Positions 42,927-53,063 of a stretch of 64,000 nucleotides of DNA are shown one piece after another. Where the stretch lies: the NCBI GenBank assembly GCA_030141585.1, contig JAQIFP010000004.1, positions 186,001 to 250,000 on the forward strand, written 5' to 3'. Under the pieces are notes generated by a model. That model ran no database searches. It was not told where the DNA came from and saw only the letters and a program-made list of their open reading frames with translations. Each line of letters begins with the position of its first letter. Positions within the stretch are counted from its first letter, which is position 1. Both the position numbers and the translations under genes were made by a program. This DNA comes from Ophryocystis elektroscirrha (lineage: Eukaryota; Apicomplexa; Conoidasida; Neogregarinorida; Ophryocystidae).

Positions 42927-44088
42927 TTAATTTATTGGCTGAACACTAGGAATCCGTTGACTGAACATGTTAGCCAAATTAGGACATAATTGTGGAATGA
43001 TCTGATATTTTGTATTATGAAAAATTGGAGCAACCATGCCACTATTAACAGGATCAAAAGGCATTGGCATCGGCCCGAATATAGCTGTTGTTGATGGATT
43101 GACATGGTTTTCAAGCACCCAAGGGTTGTCTTGTCCAGGCATGGGAAGATATTGATGAACTTCTATAGCGTGTAGCTGAAAATTGCAAGGTTCTTTTTGA
43201 CCTGCAAATACAGGGTTTCCAAATTTATTTTCTTGAACAATGACGCTGGGTCTCAGTTCGGATGGTAAGCCTAGTTCATCGTCAATCTTATTATAAATTA
43301 TTTGTTTTTTCGTTTCTTGATCAGTATTATTTCGAAAAGACTCTGACAATTCACGAGAAGCTTGATGAAATAATTTGTATACATGCACACCAGTTGATTT
43401 TCCCAGAATGTCTTTAGACGAATTTATTTCAATATCTTCTTCTTCCATTGGCTGCTCTATTTTTGCATCTCCTAATGGGGTTATCCATGCATAATGTTTT
43501 TCTTCGCCATCTTCTAAATTAATTTGGCATGCTAGACTTTCTTTTTCGTAATCTGGTAAGCGTTTTAAAAGTTGAGAAGATAAAACTGTGTTCTGAGAAT
43601 TTTTTATTATATGGTATGGGTTTGTAGCTGTTGTTCCTTGATATATTTTGACAAAAGCTCTCTCCTTGTTTTCTTCCATGTTGTATGAAGCGATATTTTC
43701 ATTATCATCATTCAAATGACCAGGGCTTTTAACATCGTTTGCTGTTTGTTTCAAAGGATTTAAAGCGGAAACTGCTAGCTCAGTATTTTTTAGTGGAACT
43801 ATGTGACCAACCGTTAAATCGCTTGCGTTTTTTAATGTACTTAATTTTTTCCCAGAGGTAGTCTCAACAGTATAAACAGGCTCCTCATTATTCGGTACAT
43901 TGATCGGAGTAGTTGTAACTTTTAACAAAAATTTCTGTTCTTCAGATGTAGGATTTGGCTTATATTGAAAAATTTCAGGTAAAGCAAATTGCTTACACTG
44001 ATAGGGTGCTTCGCCTGTTTGAGCGAATGTATACATATTGAATTGAGGCTGATGTGAGACATAAGAATGATTTAAGTTTGATTCCATT
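42927..44088 (-). CDS. hypothetical protein, about 386 residues
   Basis: Single long frame. I take ATG 44088 (MESNLNHSYVSHQ) as the start; an in-frame ATG at 44120 would add MWTKFLLFFFI, which imitates a signal peptide but looks like AT-rich leader. The protein is hydrophilic with no membrane segment or coiled coil. It is rich in Pro, Asn and Gln in blocks such as MYTFAQTGEAPYQCKQFAL and MPMPFDPVNSG. An acidic stretch EQPMEEEDIEI lies in the middle. The C-terminal third looks conserved in style (ELGLPSELRPSVIVQ, QYLPMPGQDNPW), but I do not recognise it. The absence of introns over 1.1 kb is unusual for this window. A cytoskeletal or pellicle protein is conceivable but unsupported. Confidence 0.6.
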
Positions 44089-44300
44089 ATAAAAAAAAAT
44101 AATAAGAACTTTGTCCACAAATTAATTATAAATGAAAAAACATTAAAAATAATGATATATCAAGTAATTAAAAATTAATTAATTAATTACATCATTATCA
44201 TCATTAGTTCTAAATGCTTATTTTTTGTGTCCCTAAGCATGGATTGATTGTAAATTTTATTAGGTTGATAATTAAAAAAAAAGTTCTGGCTTCATAACTG

Positions 44301-46241
44301 TTATTCACGAGAACAAAATTCCTTATTTGAGTATAAAGTATCAAATACCGATTTATCATAATAATATGGTTTTCTATCAGATGAAAGAAAGCAACAACAT
44401 ATGCTTGGGTCGCGTTTTACAAGCTTCACACACAGCTGTTCAATTCTATCTATTGATAAATTACTGAACCAAAAATCAATTTTTTTGTTGGTAAGTTTCA
44501 AATGAGCGGGATTCATAAGCTGATATATCATGTAAGGAGAAGGTCCGTGAGCATATTCTAATGAATTTCTTGTTTTTTGTAGAGTGGTATTTTGGGAGAT
44601 TATCTTTTTAATCTTTGCTAATAATTTATACTCATAAAGCGTCAACCACATAGAAATAATAGTATAAGCCATCAAAGATAAACTTATGAAAAATTGCCAT
44701 TTATAGCAACTTATCCAAGATACAATTTTACAATAAAATGATTTTTTTGGTGAAGTTGAATAGTAAACTTTTTTTTTTTGACTTTCCATAATATTTACAT
44801 CTGACGTTACAAAACCACTAGAATTGATTATTGTAGATCCAATAGAATACGCATTTTGATAATAAGGTTTTGGAATCAATTCATTAATGACTATATCAAT
44901 ATCTGTTTTGTATCCTTTATAAGAATGCAAAATTTGTCTTATTGATTCTTCCGTATAACCTATAAAAGACTCAGATATATTCTGTTCTTTCACTAATTGT
45001 ATTAAAATTCCATTTGAAGGTATTATATTATTACAAATAAAATACCCAAGACTTTGTGAGAAGTCATGAGAAAGTGATTTCAACAAATTTTCTGCCCGAG
45101 TGTATGTCTGCTTGTCCAATGCACAAAATAATTCATTGTTTTGTTTTATAAGTTTATATCCATGATCAACACATCGGATTGTAAATCTATTGCATACTGC
45201 ATTGTCTGGACATTTTTTGCAATTTGGAGTGGATTTGCCATCACTGGTACAATACTGTGAATGATTAAACACACCTGAGGTACTTGAAACTATTTTTATT
45301 GATATGTAATAACCCAAAACAGCGACAAGTGAAACAGCCAAGAAAACTCTTTTCCAATAAATTTTAGATGTAAACCTTTCAGGATGCTTTTTTAAACACT
45401 GTTTATTTTTATCAATAAAAAGCTCTTTCTGAAATTTGCTCTCCGTGAATTCATTTGGACTAATAATTCTCTGACCTTTTTTTTTCTTTACAATATCTAC
45501 TAAGTGCTGATCAACATGAGAATCATCTAAAAAAGTTTAAAATTACTATATCAATGCAAATGAAACAATCATACTTTAATAAACTATTAAAGTTACTTGA
45601 AATAAATAGTTTTCGATTAATGTTTTTATTTCTCGGTGTGAAATCCTGGGATGGAGTAGAAAATCTACCTGCTCTAACAATTTTTTCACTTTGCTCGGGC
45701 ATTTCTTTCTTAATAGAATAAGAAGGTAATTTTGGTTGGCTGTGTGTTCTAAAACATTCTGACACTTTATTATCAATTTTATGTAGATTAGGCTGAATTT
45801 CTGAGGAAGAACGAGGGTATTTTTTTGGTCCTAAATCATTTCCATCTCTATTTAAATTAAATTTCAGGGACTCATTTTTTGATGCTACATGATGATTATC
45901 TAACTCTCCAACAGTCTGAACCGATTAATCATTTAATTAATGAGTGAATATAATTACAGTTAAAAAACACTACTTTGGATTACTTGTTCAATCCTATCAC
46001 TTTTTCCGACAATATCATTATCTGAAATTTCCCTTTTATTACGCTGACTTAATCGTTTTGCCTTAGGTTTATTTTTGCTAAAACGACTGATGGCTTCATG
46101 CAACAAACAAGAAGACAAATTTTGATTGCAAATGTCTATCAAATTTTGTTTTTTAGCCTTAGGTATGAGAAGATGGTCTAAGGCATTTTCAGAAATAATT
46201 TTACGTAACTCCCCAACAGTTAGGTCATCCCAAAAAGTCAT
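44301..46241 (-). CDS. HeH/LEM-domain inner nuclear membrane protein (Src1/Man1-like)
   Basis: Start ATG 46241. The N-terminus FWDDLTVGELRKIISENALD plus KAKKQNLIDICNQNL is a helix-extension-helix (HeH/LEM-like) motif. After an intron near 45910-45980 comes a basic, disordered linker (KKKKGQRIISPNEF). A first membrane helix FLAVSLVAVLGYYISI lies near 45310. A lumenal region with a Cys cluster (YCTSDGKSTPNCKKCPDNAV) contains the fold typical of the Man1-Src1 C-terminal domain. A second helix FFISLSLMAYTIISMWLTLY (about 44650) and a nucleoplasmic tail ending at 44301 follow. HeH + TM + lumenal MSC + TM + tail is the Src1/Heh/Man1 layout, so it probably anchors chromatin to the nuclear envelope. 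Sequence similarity is low and the call rests on architecture. Confidence 0.75.
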
Positions 46242-47090
46242 TTGATTACTTCAAAAAAAAATAAATGGATCACACGTGCCTAGAACAAAATTGTCCAAAA
46301 GTAAACTTTATAGCTCAAGTTCAATAAGATATATGCTACTTATTTATAATTACATTTCAGACATCTCAGAGGACCACTTAAATTCAGATAGATTAGAATT
46401 TATTTATAGAACAAAAACTAATAATTATAAACAGCAAATTATTGCATTATAAATAAAGTTATGAGCGTAACTTAGGCAATTTCAAGTTCTTTCAAATAGA
46501 AATACATCGATATTTGAAATTAAAATCTACATAAAAACTTTTATGCTCGCAACATCATTAAGAAAATTTCACCTTTCAAAAAAGTACAATGAATTCAAAC
46601 ATTATTATTTTATACATATTAAAACAAAATTACTTTAATCAAATCTGACAAGTCAAACACATAGTCCAAATTTTGTTACACAGGCTCGAAAAAACGTGTA
46701 GATAAACACTCAAATTAACAAGAATTATAAATATTTCCATATTTGACAAAAAAAGAAATCAATTGATATGAAAAAAGTTGTTGATAAACTTTACTCAAAA
46801 TTTATTTACAGATATTTGGATTATATTGCTACAAAAATAAGACATTCAATAAGTAAAAATTATGTTTCACTCCTTGTAGCACCTTTATCTTTCTTGATAT
46901 ACTTACGCAATTCTAAATTGTTGAAACAAGAAACTGTAGATTAAATCTCATATAATAAAAGATAACAAGAATTTATTGATTTAAAATAATAATTAAGGAA
47001 AAATTTGTTTTATGCTGGTGTTCCAGAACGTTCTGTCCTTATTTTCTTCCTAATAACTTTTAGGCGCATCAAATAAATTCTGGTCTTACG
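46242..47090. other. intergenic, divergent promoters
   Basis: About 850 AT-rich bases between the divergent starts of the HeH/LEM gene and eS12. One 9-bp inverted repeat (TTTCAAATA..TATTTGAAA near 46490-46520) was seen. An untranslated exon for eS12 could lie at about 47010-47065, but this is not demonstrable. No other gene found. Confidence 0.45.
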
Positions 47091-47543
47091 ATGTTAACAG
47101 ATATAATACAAACAGATTCTGCCAAAGAGGATGAATCAGCCATCTTACAACACGAGCTTTTGGAAGCTATTCAAGGAGTTTTAAAAAAATCACTAAAGCA
47201 TGATGGATTGATTTGCGGAATCAATCAAGTTGTAAAAGCTATTGAAGCAAGTTCATCCAAAAATTTAGCACATGTTCGTGTCTGTTTCTTAGCATCTTCT
47301 TGTGAAAAACCTGAATATAAAAAATTAATTAGTGCGTTATGTTTTGAAAAAAAAATTCCACTTATTGAAGTTCCTAGCAGAAAAGATTTAGGTGAATGGT
47401 CCGGACTTTGCTCCATTGATCCTGAAGGATTACCCCGACGCATTGTTGGGACTAGTTGTGTAGCCATAATCGATTATGGGGAAGAATCTGAAGAAATGAA
47501 TTTTTTGAAAAATTATATCAACAAACTCCCAAATTCTAGCTAA
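47091..47543 (+). CDS. RPS12: 40S ribosomal protein eS12
   Basis: Small-subunit ribosomal protein. Single exon of 150 residues from ATG 47091 (MLTDIIQTDSAKEDES). Conserved blocks are GVLKKSLKHDGLICGINQVV, VRVCFLASSCEKPEYKKLI, LCFEKKIPLIEVPSRKDLGE, WSGLCSIDPEGLPRRIVG and VAIIDYGEES. This follows the L7Ae-like fold of eS12 throughout. Slightly longer at the N-terminus than animal eS12 (132 residues). An upstream 5' UTR intron cannot be excluded. Confidence 0.97.
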   Translation: MLTDIIQTDSAKEDESAILQHELLEAIQGVLKKSLKHDGLICGINQVVKAIEASSSKNLAHVRVCFLASSCEKPEYKKLISALCFEKKIPLIEVPSRKDLGEWSGLCSIDPEGLPRRIVGTSCVAIIDYGEESEEMNFLKNYINKLPNSS

Positions 47544-47733
47544 AATCGTTAATTCTGTTATCTATAACCTTTTTTAACTTTAATATATAATAAAAACGAT
47601 TTTCACAAAAACTTACACTAAGTTAAATTTAACAACTGAACTGTTATTACAATTAATAAAAGTAACGTATTGCTTTCCTATATAATTGACACTAAACCAT
47701 AAATGACAATATAAGTATTAAATATCGTTTAAA

Positions 47734-49890
47734 ATGGGTTCTTGTACTTGGAAAGAATTAAATTCTAGAGTACGAAAATAATCATTATGTTATAATCAGA
47801 TTCCTTTGCAAATTATAAAAAATCTGGAGAAAGAAAAATACTTCTATCCAACAACAATTCAAGAAAAAGTGATACCATTAGCATTATCCACAGAAAAAGA
47901 TATAATCGTGACAGCAGAAACCGTACATATATTATTTCCCTTTTTATTTCACACAACAGGGCTGCGGTAAAACGCTTGCATTTGGGATTCCTATTTTGAT
48001 AAAAATTGCAAATTCAAATATAAAATCTGAAACTCGCTCTTTATGTTGTTTAATTCTTGAACCCAGTCGAGAATTGGCAGTACAAGCGTCTAGCCATTTA
48101 AAAACTATCTCAAATAGTTTAAATATTGAAGTAAATTCAAAATTGTCTTCATCAATTTAGATTGCATGTTTGATTGGTGGAATTTATGAAAAAAAACAAA
48201 TTCGATTGCTCACATCGCGGAGACCACAAGTACATTTGGTTTTTTGCTTAATTTATTAGATTGTTGTGGGAACAGTTGGAAGAGTTGCAAAATTATTGAA
48301 ATTAACTCAAGTAATTATGTTTCGATATAATTTCAACATAGACTGACGAATCTTTGAAAAAAACTTTTAATCTAGCTCAATTAGAACACTTTGTTTTAGA
48401 TGAAGCAGATAAATTAATGGAACCTAACAAGTATAAAGAGTTAAACTTTATTCTGAAAGTACTATACAAGTCGAAGAAATCTGGTTAGTTAAAAATCACG
48501 GAGTTAATAACAAATAAAAGGTTGTTTTCAAACATATCTGGTATCAGCAACTTTATCTGTTACTGTAAGTTTAATCGTGTACAAATATATGCGTATAGGA
48601 CGTGGAAAACTTTGATGACTCAGAAAGTTGTTTGTTTTTGGGTTGCATTCAATTAAAAAAAAAAAATTTTTTATTTGTCGATAGTAACTCTCATCCCAAT
48701 TCAATTAAGGCTGTCAATATCTTTGAAAGATTACCCGATCAACTCAAACATTTTCTGATAAAAAGCTTAGACAATAAAAAAGTATGCTTTTTTAAACGAA
48801 TTTACATCAAATTTAGGAAACTCAAATATACAGTTTAGTAAAATCTCAATTTTCATCAAATAAACATGGATGCAAAATTTTACTTTTCACAAATTCCATA
48901 TCATATACAATATATATTCATAAAATATATAAAATTCTTTTGAATTTCGATCCTAGATTGCACGAAATCATAAAATTGAATTATAAGATGCATAAAGAAA
49001 TGGCACACGAATCAAATAATATATTACATACCTCCGATTCTGCTGGATGCAATTTATTGTCTTCAATAAAATTGCCGCCTTATATAGCAAACGAAATCAA
49101 ACAAAAAAACTTGATTTATAAATATAAGCCTACAAAAACAAGGTCATTGCTTAATCGCGATACGATTCAAGTTTTTAGCTTGCACTCACGGCTTTCTCAA
49201 AAAAATAGGCTGTGTTGCATAGAACAGTAATGAGACTTCTACAATATTTTGTTACTAGATTTAACACTTCTGAGTATGGTTTAATGATTTGTACAGACGT
49301 AGCTGCTCGAGGACTTGATATTCCAAATATAAGTGTCATCATTCATAGTGAACCTCCCAAAACTGCAAAAACTTTTATTCATAGATCTGGTAGAGCTGCG
49401 AGAGCAGGAAGATCAGGTTGTAACGTCATAATAAGCACTCCTTCTAATTATCATAAATGGGTTGATTTGCTTAAAATTATTGGTAATACTTTAACAATAC
49501 ATATAGTTGAATCACCTTGAGTTAATTTAGGCATGAATTCGAAAGATTTAACACCACCAAATGAAATGAATGCTCTTTCTATTCGTAAAAAACAACTGTT
49601 CGAACAACAATGGAAATACGCCAAGGAATTTGAAGATTTGTATAATAAAGTTAGAACACTATTATTTAAAATGATTACTAAACTAAATTAAAATAAATAT
49701 TGCGTTTAAAGTTCAGGATTATTGAAAAGAGTTTTAAATTCGAAAATTTACACACTGATTCAAGCAATTTTTTACCAAAAGATGTATGTAAAAATATCTA
49801 ATTATAAGATTTTAGGTTGAATTTATTTCCAGTGTTATAAAAGAACTTGAAATAGTTAGAAATAATCTCATTAAATTACTATCCTCATAA
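47734..49890 (+). CDS. DEAD-box RNA helicase, MAK5/DDX24-like
   Basis: Probably works in 60S subunit assembly in the nucleolus. Start ATG 47734 (MGSCTWKELNSR); introns of about 30 nt throughout. Motifs in order: Q motif region YFYPTTIQEKVIPLAL; motif I AETGCGKTLAFG (split by an intron); ILEPSRELAVQ (Ia); GTVGRVAKLL; FVLDEADKLMEPN (II, DEAD, about 48400); LVSATLSVT (III). A long spacer with KHGCKILLFTNSISYT and FSLHSRLSQKNR follows, then MICTDVAARGLDIP (V) and HRSGRAARAGRSG (VI). The long insertion between motif IV and the LHSRL strand, and the end of the core, resemble DDX24/MAK5. The last exons (49540-49890) code KIIGMNSKDLTPPNEMNALS and a helical tail. Motif I has Cys where Ser is usual. 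Confidence 0.85.
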
Positions 49891-50015
49891 TTGAAGAATT
49901 TTTGTTTGTAATATTATTAGAATTTTTTGACAATACTTATAATTTTTGATACAAAAATGTATTAGGAAAACCTGGTGAAAAGCTGTGTGATATAAATAAA
50001 TATACAATTGAAATT

Positions 50016-50657
50016 ATGGTACTAAGTTATTTTTTTAAATATAAATAGGGTAGGAATACACGCATGCAACAATGGATAGACTACAGGGTCCGCGTAACTG
50101 TTGATGTAATAAACTTACACATTACAACTTAATTGATTTTTTTGCAACCTATAATTATACAATACTATAGGACTCTAGAATGTTTGTTGGAATATTTATG
50201 GCTTTTGACCGCCATATGAATATCGCTTTAGCTGATACTGAAGAGTTTAGAAAAATTAAATCTAAAACTAATCGTAATTGACATAAGCTATCTTCATATG
50301 CATTTCAGAAGAAGAAAAGGAAGTAAAACGTGTTATTGGATTTATGCTAATTCGAGGTGACTCTGTCATTTCAATAACAGTAGAAGCTCCTCCTGCACCA
50401 GAGGTGACTACTTAATCTGAAATACATGTTACAGCAAAAAAAACAAGACTCTGTTCAATTGTTGATAAATAAAACTGGATTAGGCCCTCAAATGAAAAAT
50501 ACTAGCGTGTTAAATATTGGCGCTCCATATGGTTTGGAAGGACCCGTGAGAGGAATAGGTTAGTGTAATAATAGTAATAATAATACTATCATTAACGATA
50601 CTGATAATAAGAAAAAACCAATAAAATTTTTTTTTAGCCGGGGTTCCACAATATTAA
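50016..50657 (+). CDS. SNRPB: spliceosomal Sm protein SmB
   Basis: Member of the heptameric Sm ring on U1, U2, U4 and U5 snRNAs. Exons 50016-50018, 50049-50105, 50171-50273, 50309-50403, 50435-50558 and 50638-50657 give 402 nt, 133 residues, all phases matching. The first exon is only the ATG; the protein then reads [20 protein letters not shown]. Sm1 motif: [20 protein letters not shown]. Sm2 motif: [20 protein letters not shown]. The C-terminus has [18 protein letters not shown], the SmB signature (G.AGPVRG), but lacks the long proline-rich tail of animal SmB. Located 125 bases downstream of the DEAD-box gene on the same strand. Confidence 0.95.
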
Positions 50658-50784
50658 AGTTATTGGAAAATAGTAAACATCACTTTCTTTCAACATTACT
50701 AATTTTATAAACTTTTGTTTTTCCACTCACCATCTGATATTTTCATTGATATTTATATATTCTTCATTTCAAAAAGCTAGAATT

Positions 50785-52507
50785 CTAACTGGATTTGTTG
50801 TTTTGTAGCAATTTATAAAAAAAGTCTTTCAGCTCATTGTTCTCCGTGTTATTCACACTATTTTCTTCAATCTCATTATCTTGAAAACCAACATTTTTCT
50901 GACTTTTCAAATGATTTGTTTGAGTTGGTTGAGTATTATCAATTTTTATCAAATCAGAATGACGGCTCTGAAAGAATTGAAAATACAAATTACAAGAGAA
51001 TTTAAAATATTTATACTTTAAACTCATTATAAACAAATTTTGCGCGAAGTTTCTTACAATAATATTTTTGTAGACTTCATTCATATTAGGGATTTCAATT
51101 GATTCCTATAACTTTCCTTATAATCATGATTTATTACTTTATTCGTTAACAATGGGTTTTTAAAGTGCGATTGAAGCATTTGCTAAGAAATGATGGTTAA
51201 TTTTTTTTTACTTTGTAGTCTTCAGACAATGTGTCCAGATATCTAAATATAAATTATATAAATAAATGCATATACTTTAAGTCTTCCGCTGTATCATAAC
51301 CAGCAGGAATAAAAATATAATTTGATGTATTCGTATACCACGACTTTCTGCAATATACATAAAAATGAGTAGATTAGTACCCATAGTTAATCCCATATAA
51401 TCTGTGTAGGCAGTATTGATTAAAATCTTCTCTAAATATATTTAAATAGAATCAATCAACAATTACTTAGCTGGGCAGTTCAGAAAATTACAGCATAAAG
51501 CTGCTCCGTCTATAAAGCAATGAATATATATTTGTTACAAACAGTTGAAGCACAATTTTCTCAAATATGATATGATCACATCTTTATCTTTTGAATAATT
51601 ATCTCCGTTGTAAATAATGTTCTTCTGAAGTAATCAGTTTTCGATTTTACAAAATATTACCTGTGAAGCATAAACGATTAACGGTATCCCCAAATTTATT
51701 GATAAACTATACTGAGTTAAATTGAATAACAAAGAAAAACCAACTTTTTTATTTGAACCATGAATTAGTTCATTCATTTTCGTTAAATATGTGTAGTCTA
51801 TCAAATAATTTATTCAAAATTATTTCACTTTTTGATAATAACTCTTCTTGCTCGTTTAACGGTAAATGATGAATGAACTCTTTGATCAATTTACTGCAAC
51901 TATCTAACTGTTTTTCTAATTGATCTTTAACAGAAATTATCTAATTATTTTCTCACAAAAATTGTGCTTACTTTACATAGATCAACGCAAATTATGACTA
52001 ATAAGTTTTTTGGATTCGCTTTATATATGTAAGGTAAAATTGAATCCTATATATAAAAAACCAGCTTTTCAGTTACTTGATATCTATCGTCTCTAAGAAT
52101 CCACATATGTAGTTTAACAGAAGTTTCTAAATTCCATTCGTAAAATCACTATTACCTGATTCATCTTTATCATCAAAACCCCATACATGCGTAAAACTGT
52201 AGTCAATGTAACCGGGTGAATTTACACTCTAATAAATATAAAAAAAAAAAAAATTCACTTGATTTAAATTTTCAACGTGCACAGCTGAGCTTTTCGTGCC
52301 CATTTGCTCTAGTTGTTTTGATATAATACTACTATCAAAATCACGACTTGCTAAATATCTGATTTCGCTTTCAATTTTACTTGAAATCAATATTGTAGCA
52401 TCTGAATTTAACGTTGAATTATTTTTTGTCCCCAACAAGCTATCCCATAAATTTTTATTTGGAGATTTTAGGTCTAATTTAGCGTTATAATTGGAAGGAG
52501 TTTGCAT
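50785..52507 (-). CDS. cytoplasmic dynein light intermediate chain
   Basis: Links dynein heavy chain to cargo adaptors. Start ATG 52507 with KNLWDSLLGTK, the family's NLWxSIL opening. After short introns: YSFTHVWGFDDKDES, LHMWILRDDRYQ, then LLVIICVDLCK, a long helix EQEELLSKN, NLGIPLIVYASQ (the NLGIP-I/V strand), DGAALCCNFLNCPAK (matching YGAALIYTS) and YIFIPAGYDTAEDLK (matching FIPAGWD). The end, LKDFFYKLLQNNK, fits the C-terminal adaptor-binding helix. The position of the P-loop (GxxxSGKT in animals) reads ILISSKIESE and has lost the nucleotide-binding signature. At least ten exons with introns mostly about 30 nt. Confidence 0.85.
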
Positions 52508-53063
52508 TGATTTTGCTGATTTGAGAAAGCACCTCAGTAAACTAATTGAAAAAAATTGTAGTTTTTGTTTACAAAATATGCTGATTTTAAATACAATAAT
52601 TTATTTCAATAACCTCACAACTAATTGGTAAAAGACTTAAATAATTATTTTTGATTAAATTTTTTTCTCGAAACAATATTAATATTTAATATTTCGACAA
52701 TTTAAAAAAGTTGCAATATTATGTCAAAAGATATCATACTTTGCAAGAACTTCGCGTTATAAGTGTTATTTTGTGTATTTCAAAAATATAACTGTCGACA
52801 ATAGGACATTATATTTTGAATAGTATATATTGATTCTAAATAATATAAATTAAAATTTTTAAGTAAAAACCTGTTCAAACAATTAACAGAACATTAATTA
52901 CTGATAATTAATTGCTTTTAAATAAGGCATTCGATATGACGATAGTTGTCCAATAATTTCGGTTAAGAAATTTTTATTCAATGATTTTGCGAAATTTTCT
53001 CCAAAAACAGTTTCAAACAATTTAAAAATATACAAAGCTTAACATTAATTCTTGTCCATAATC
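52508..53063. other. intergenic, divergent promoters
   Basis: About 556 very AT-rich bases between the divergent starts of the dynein light intermediate chain gene and the unknown gene at 53064. No open frame, RNA gene or repeat beyond low-complexity A/T runs was seen. Confidence 0.45.

Noticed and set aside
44086..44120. Upstream Met giving MWTKFLLFFFI as a signal peptide of the 42927-44088 protein
   Set aside because: The stretch is AT-driven leader sequence and the mature protein has no secreted features; the downstream MESNLNH start is preferred, though not proven.
49212..49520. Separate helicase C-terminal gene starting MLHRTVMRLLQ
   Set aside because: A 31-nt intron (donor after GAACA near 49228) joins the frame to the upstream helicase exons; it is one gene.
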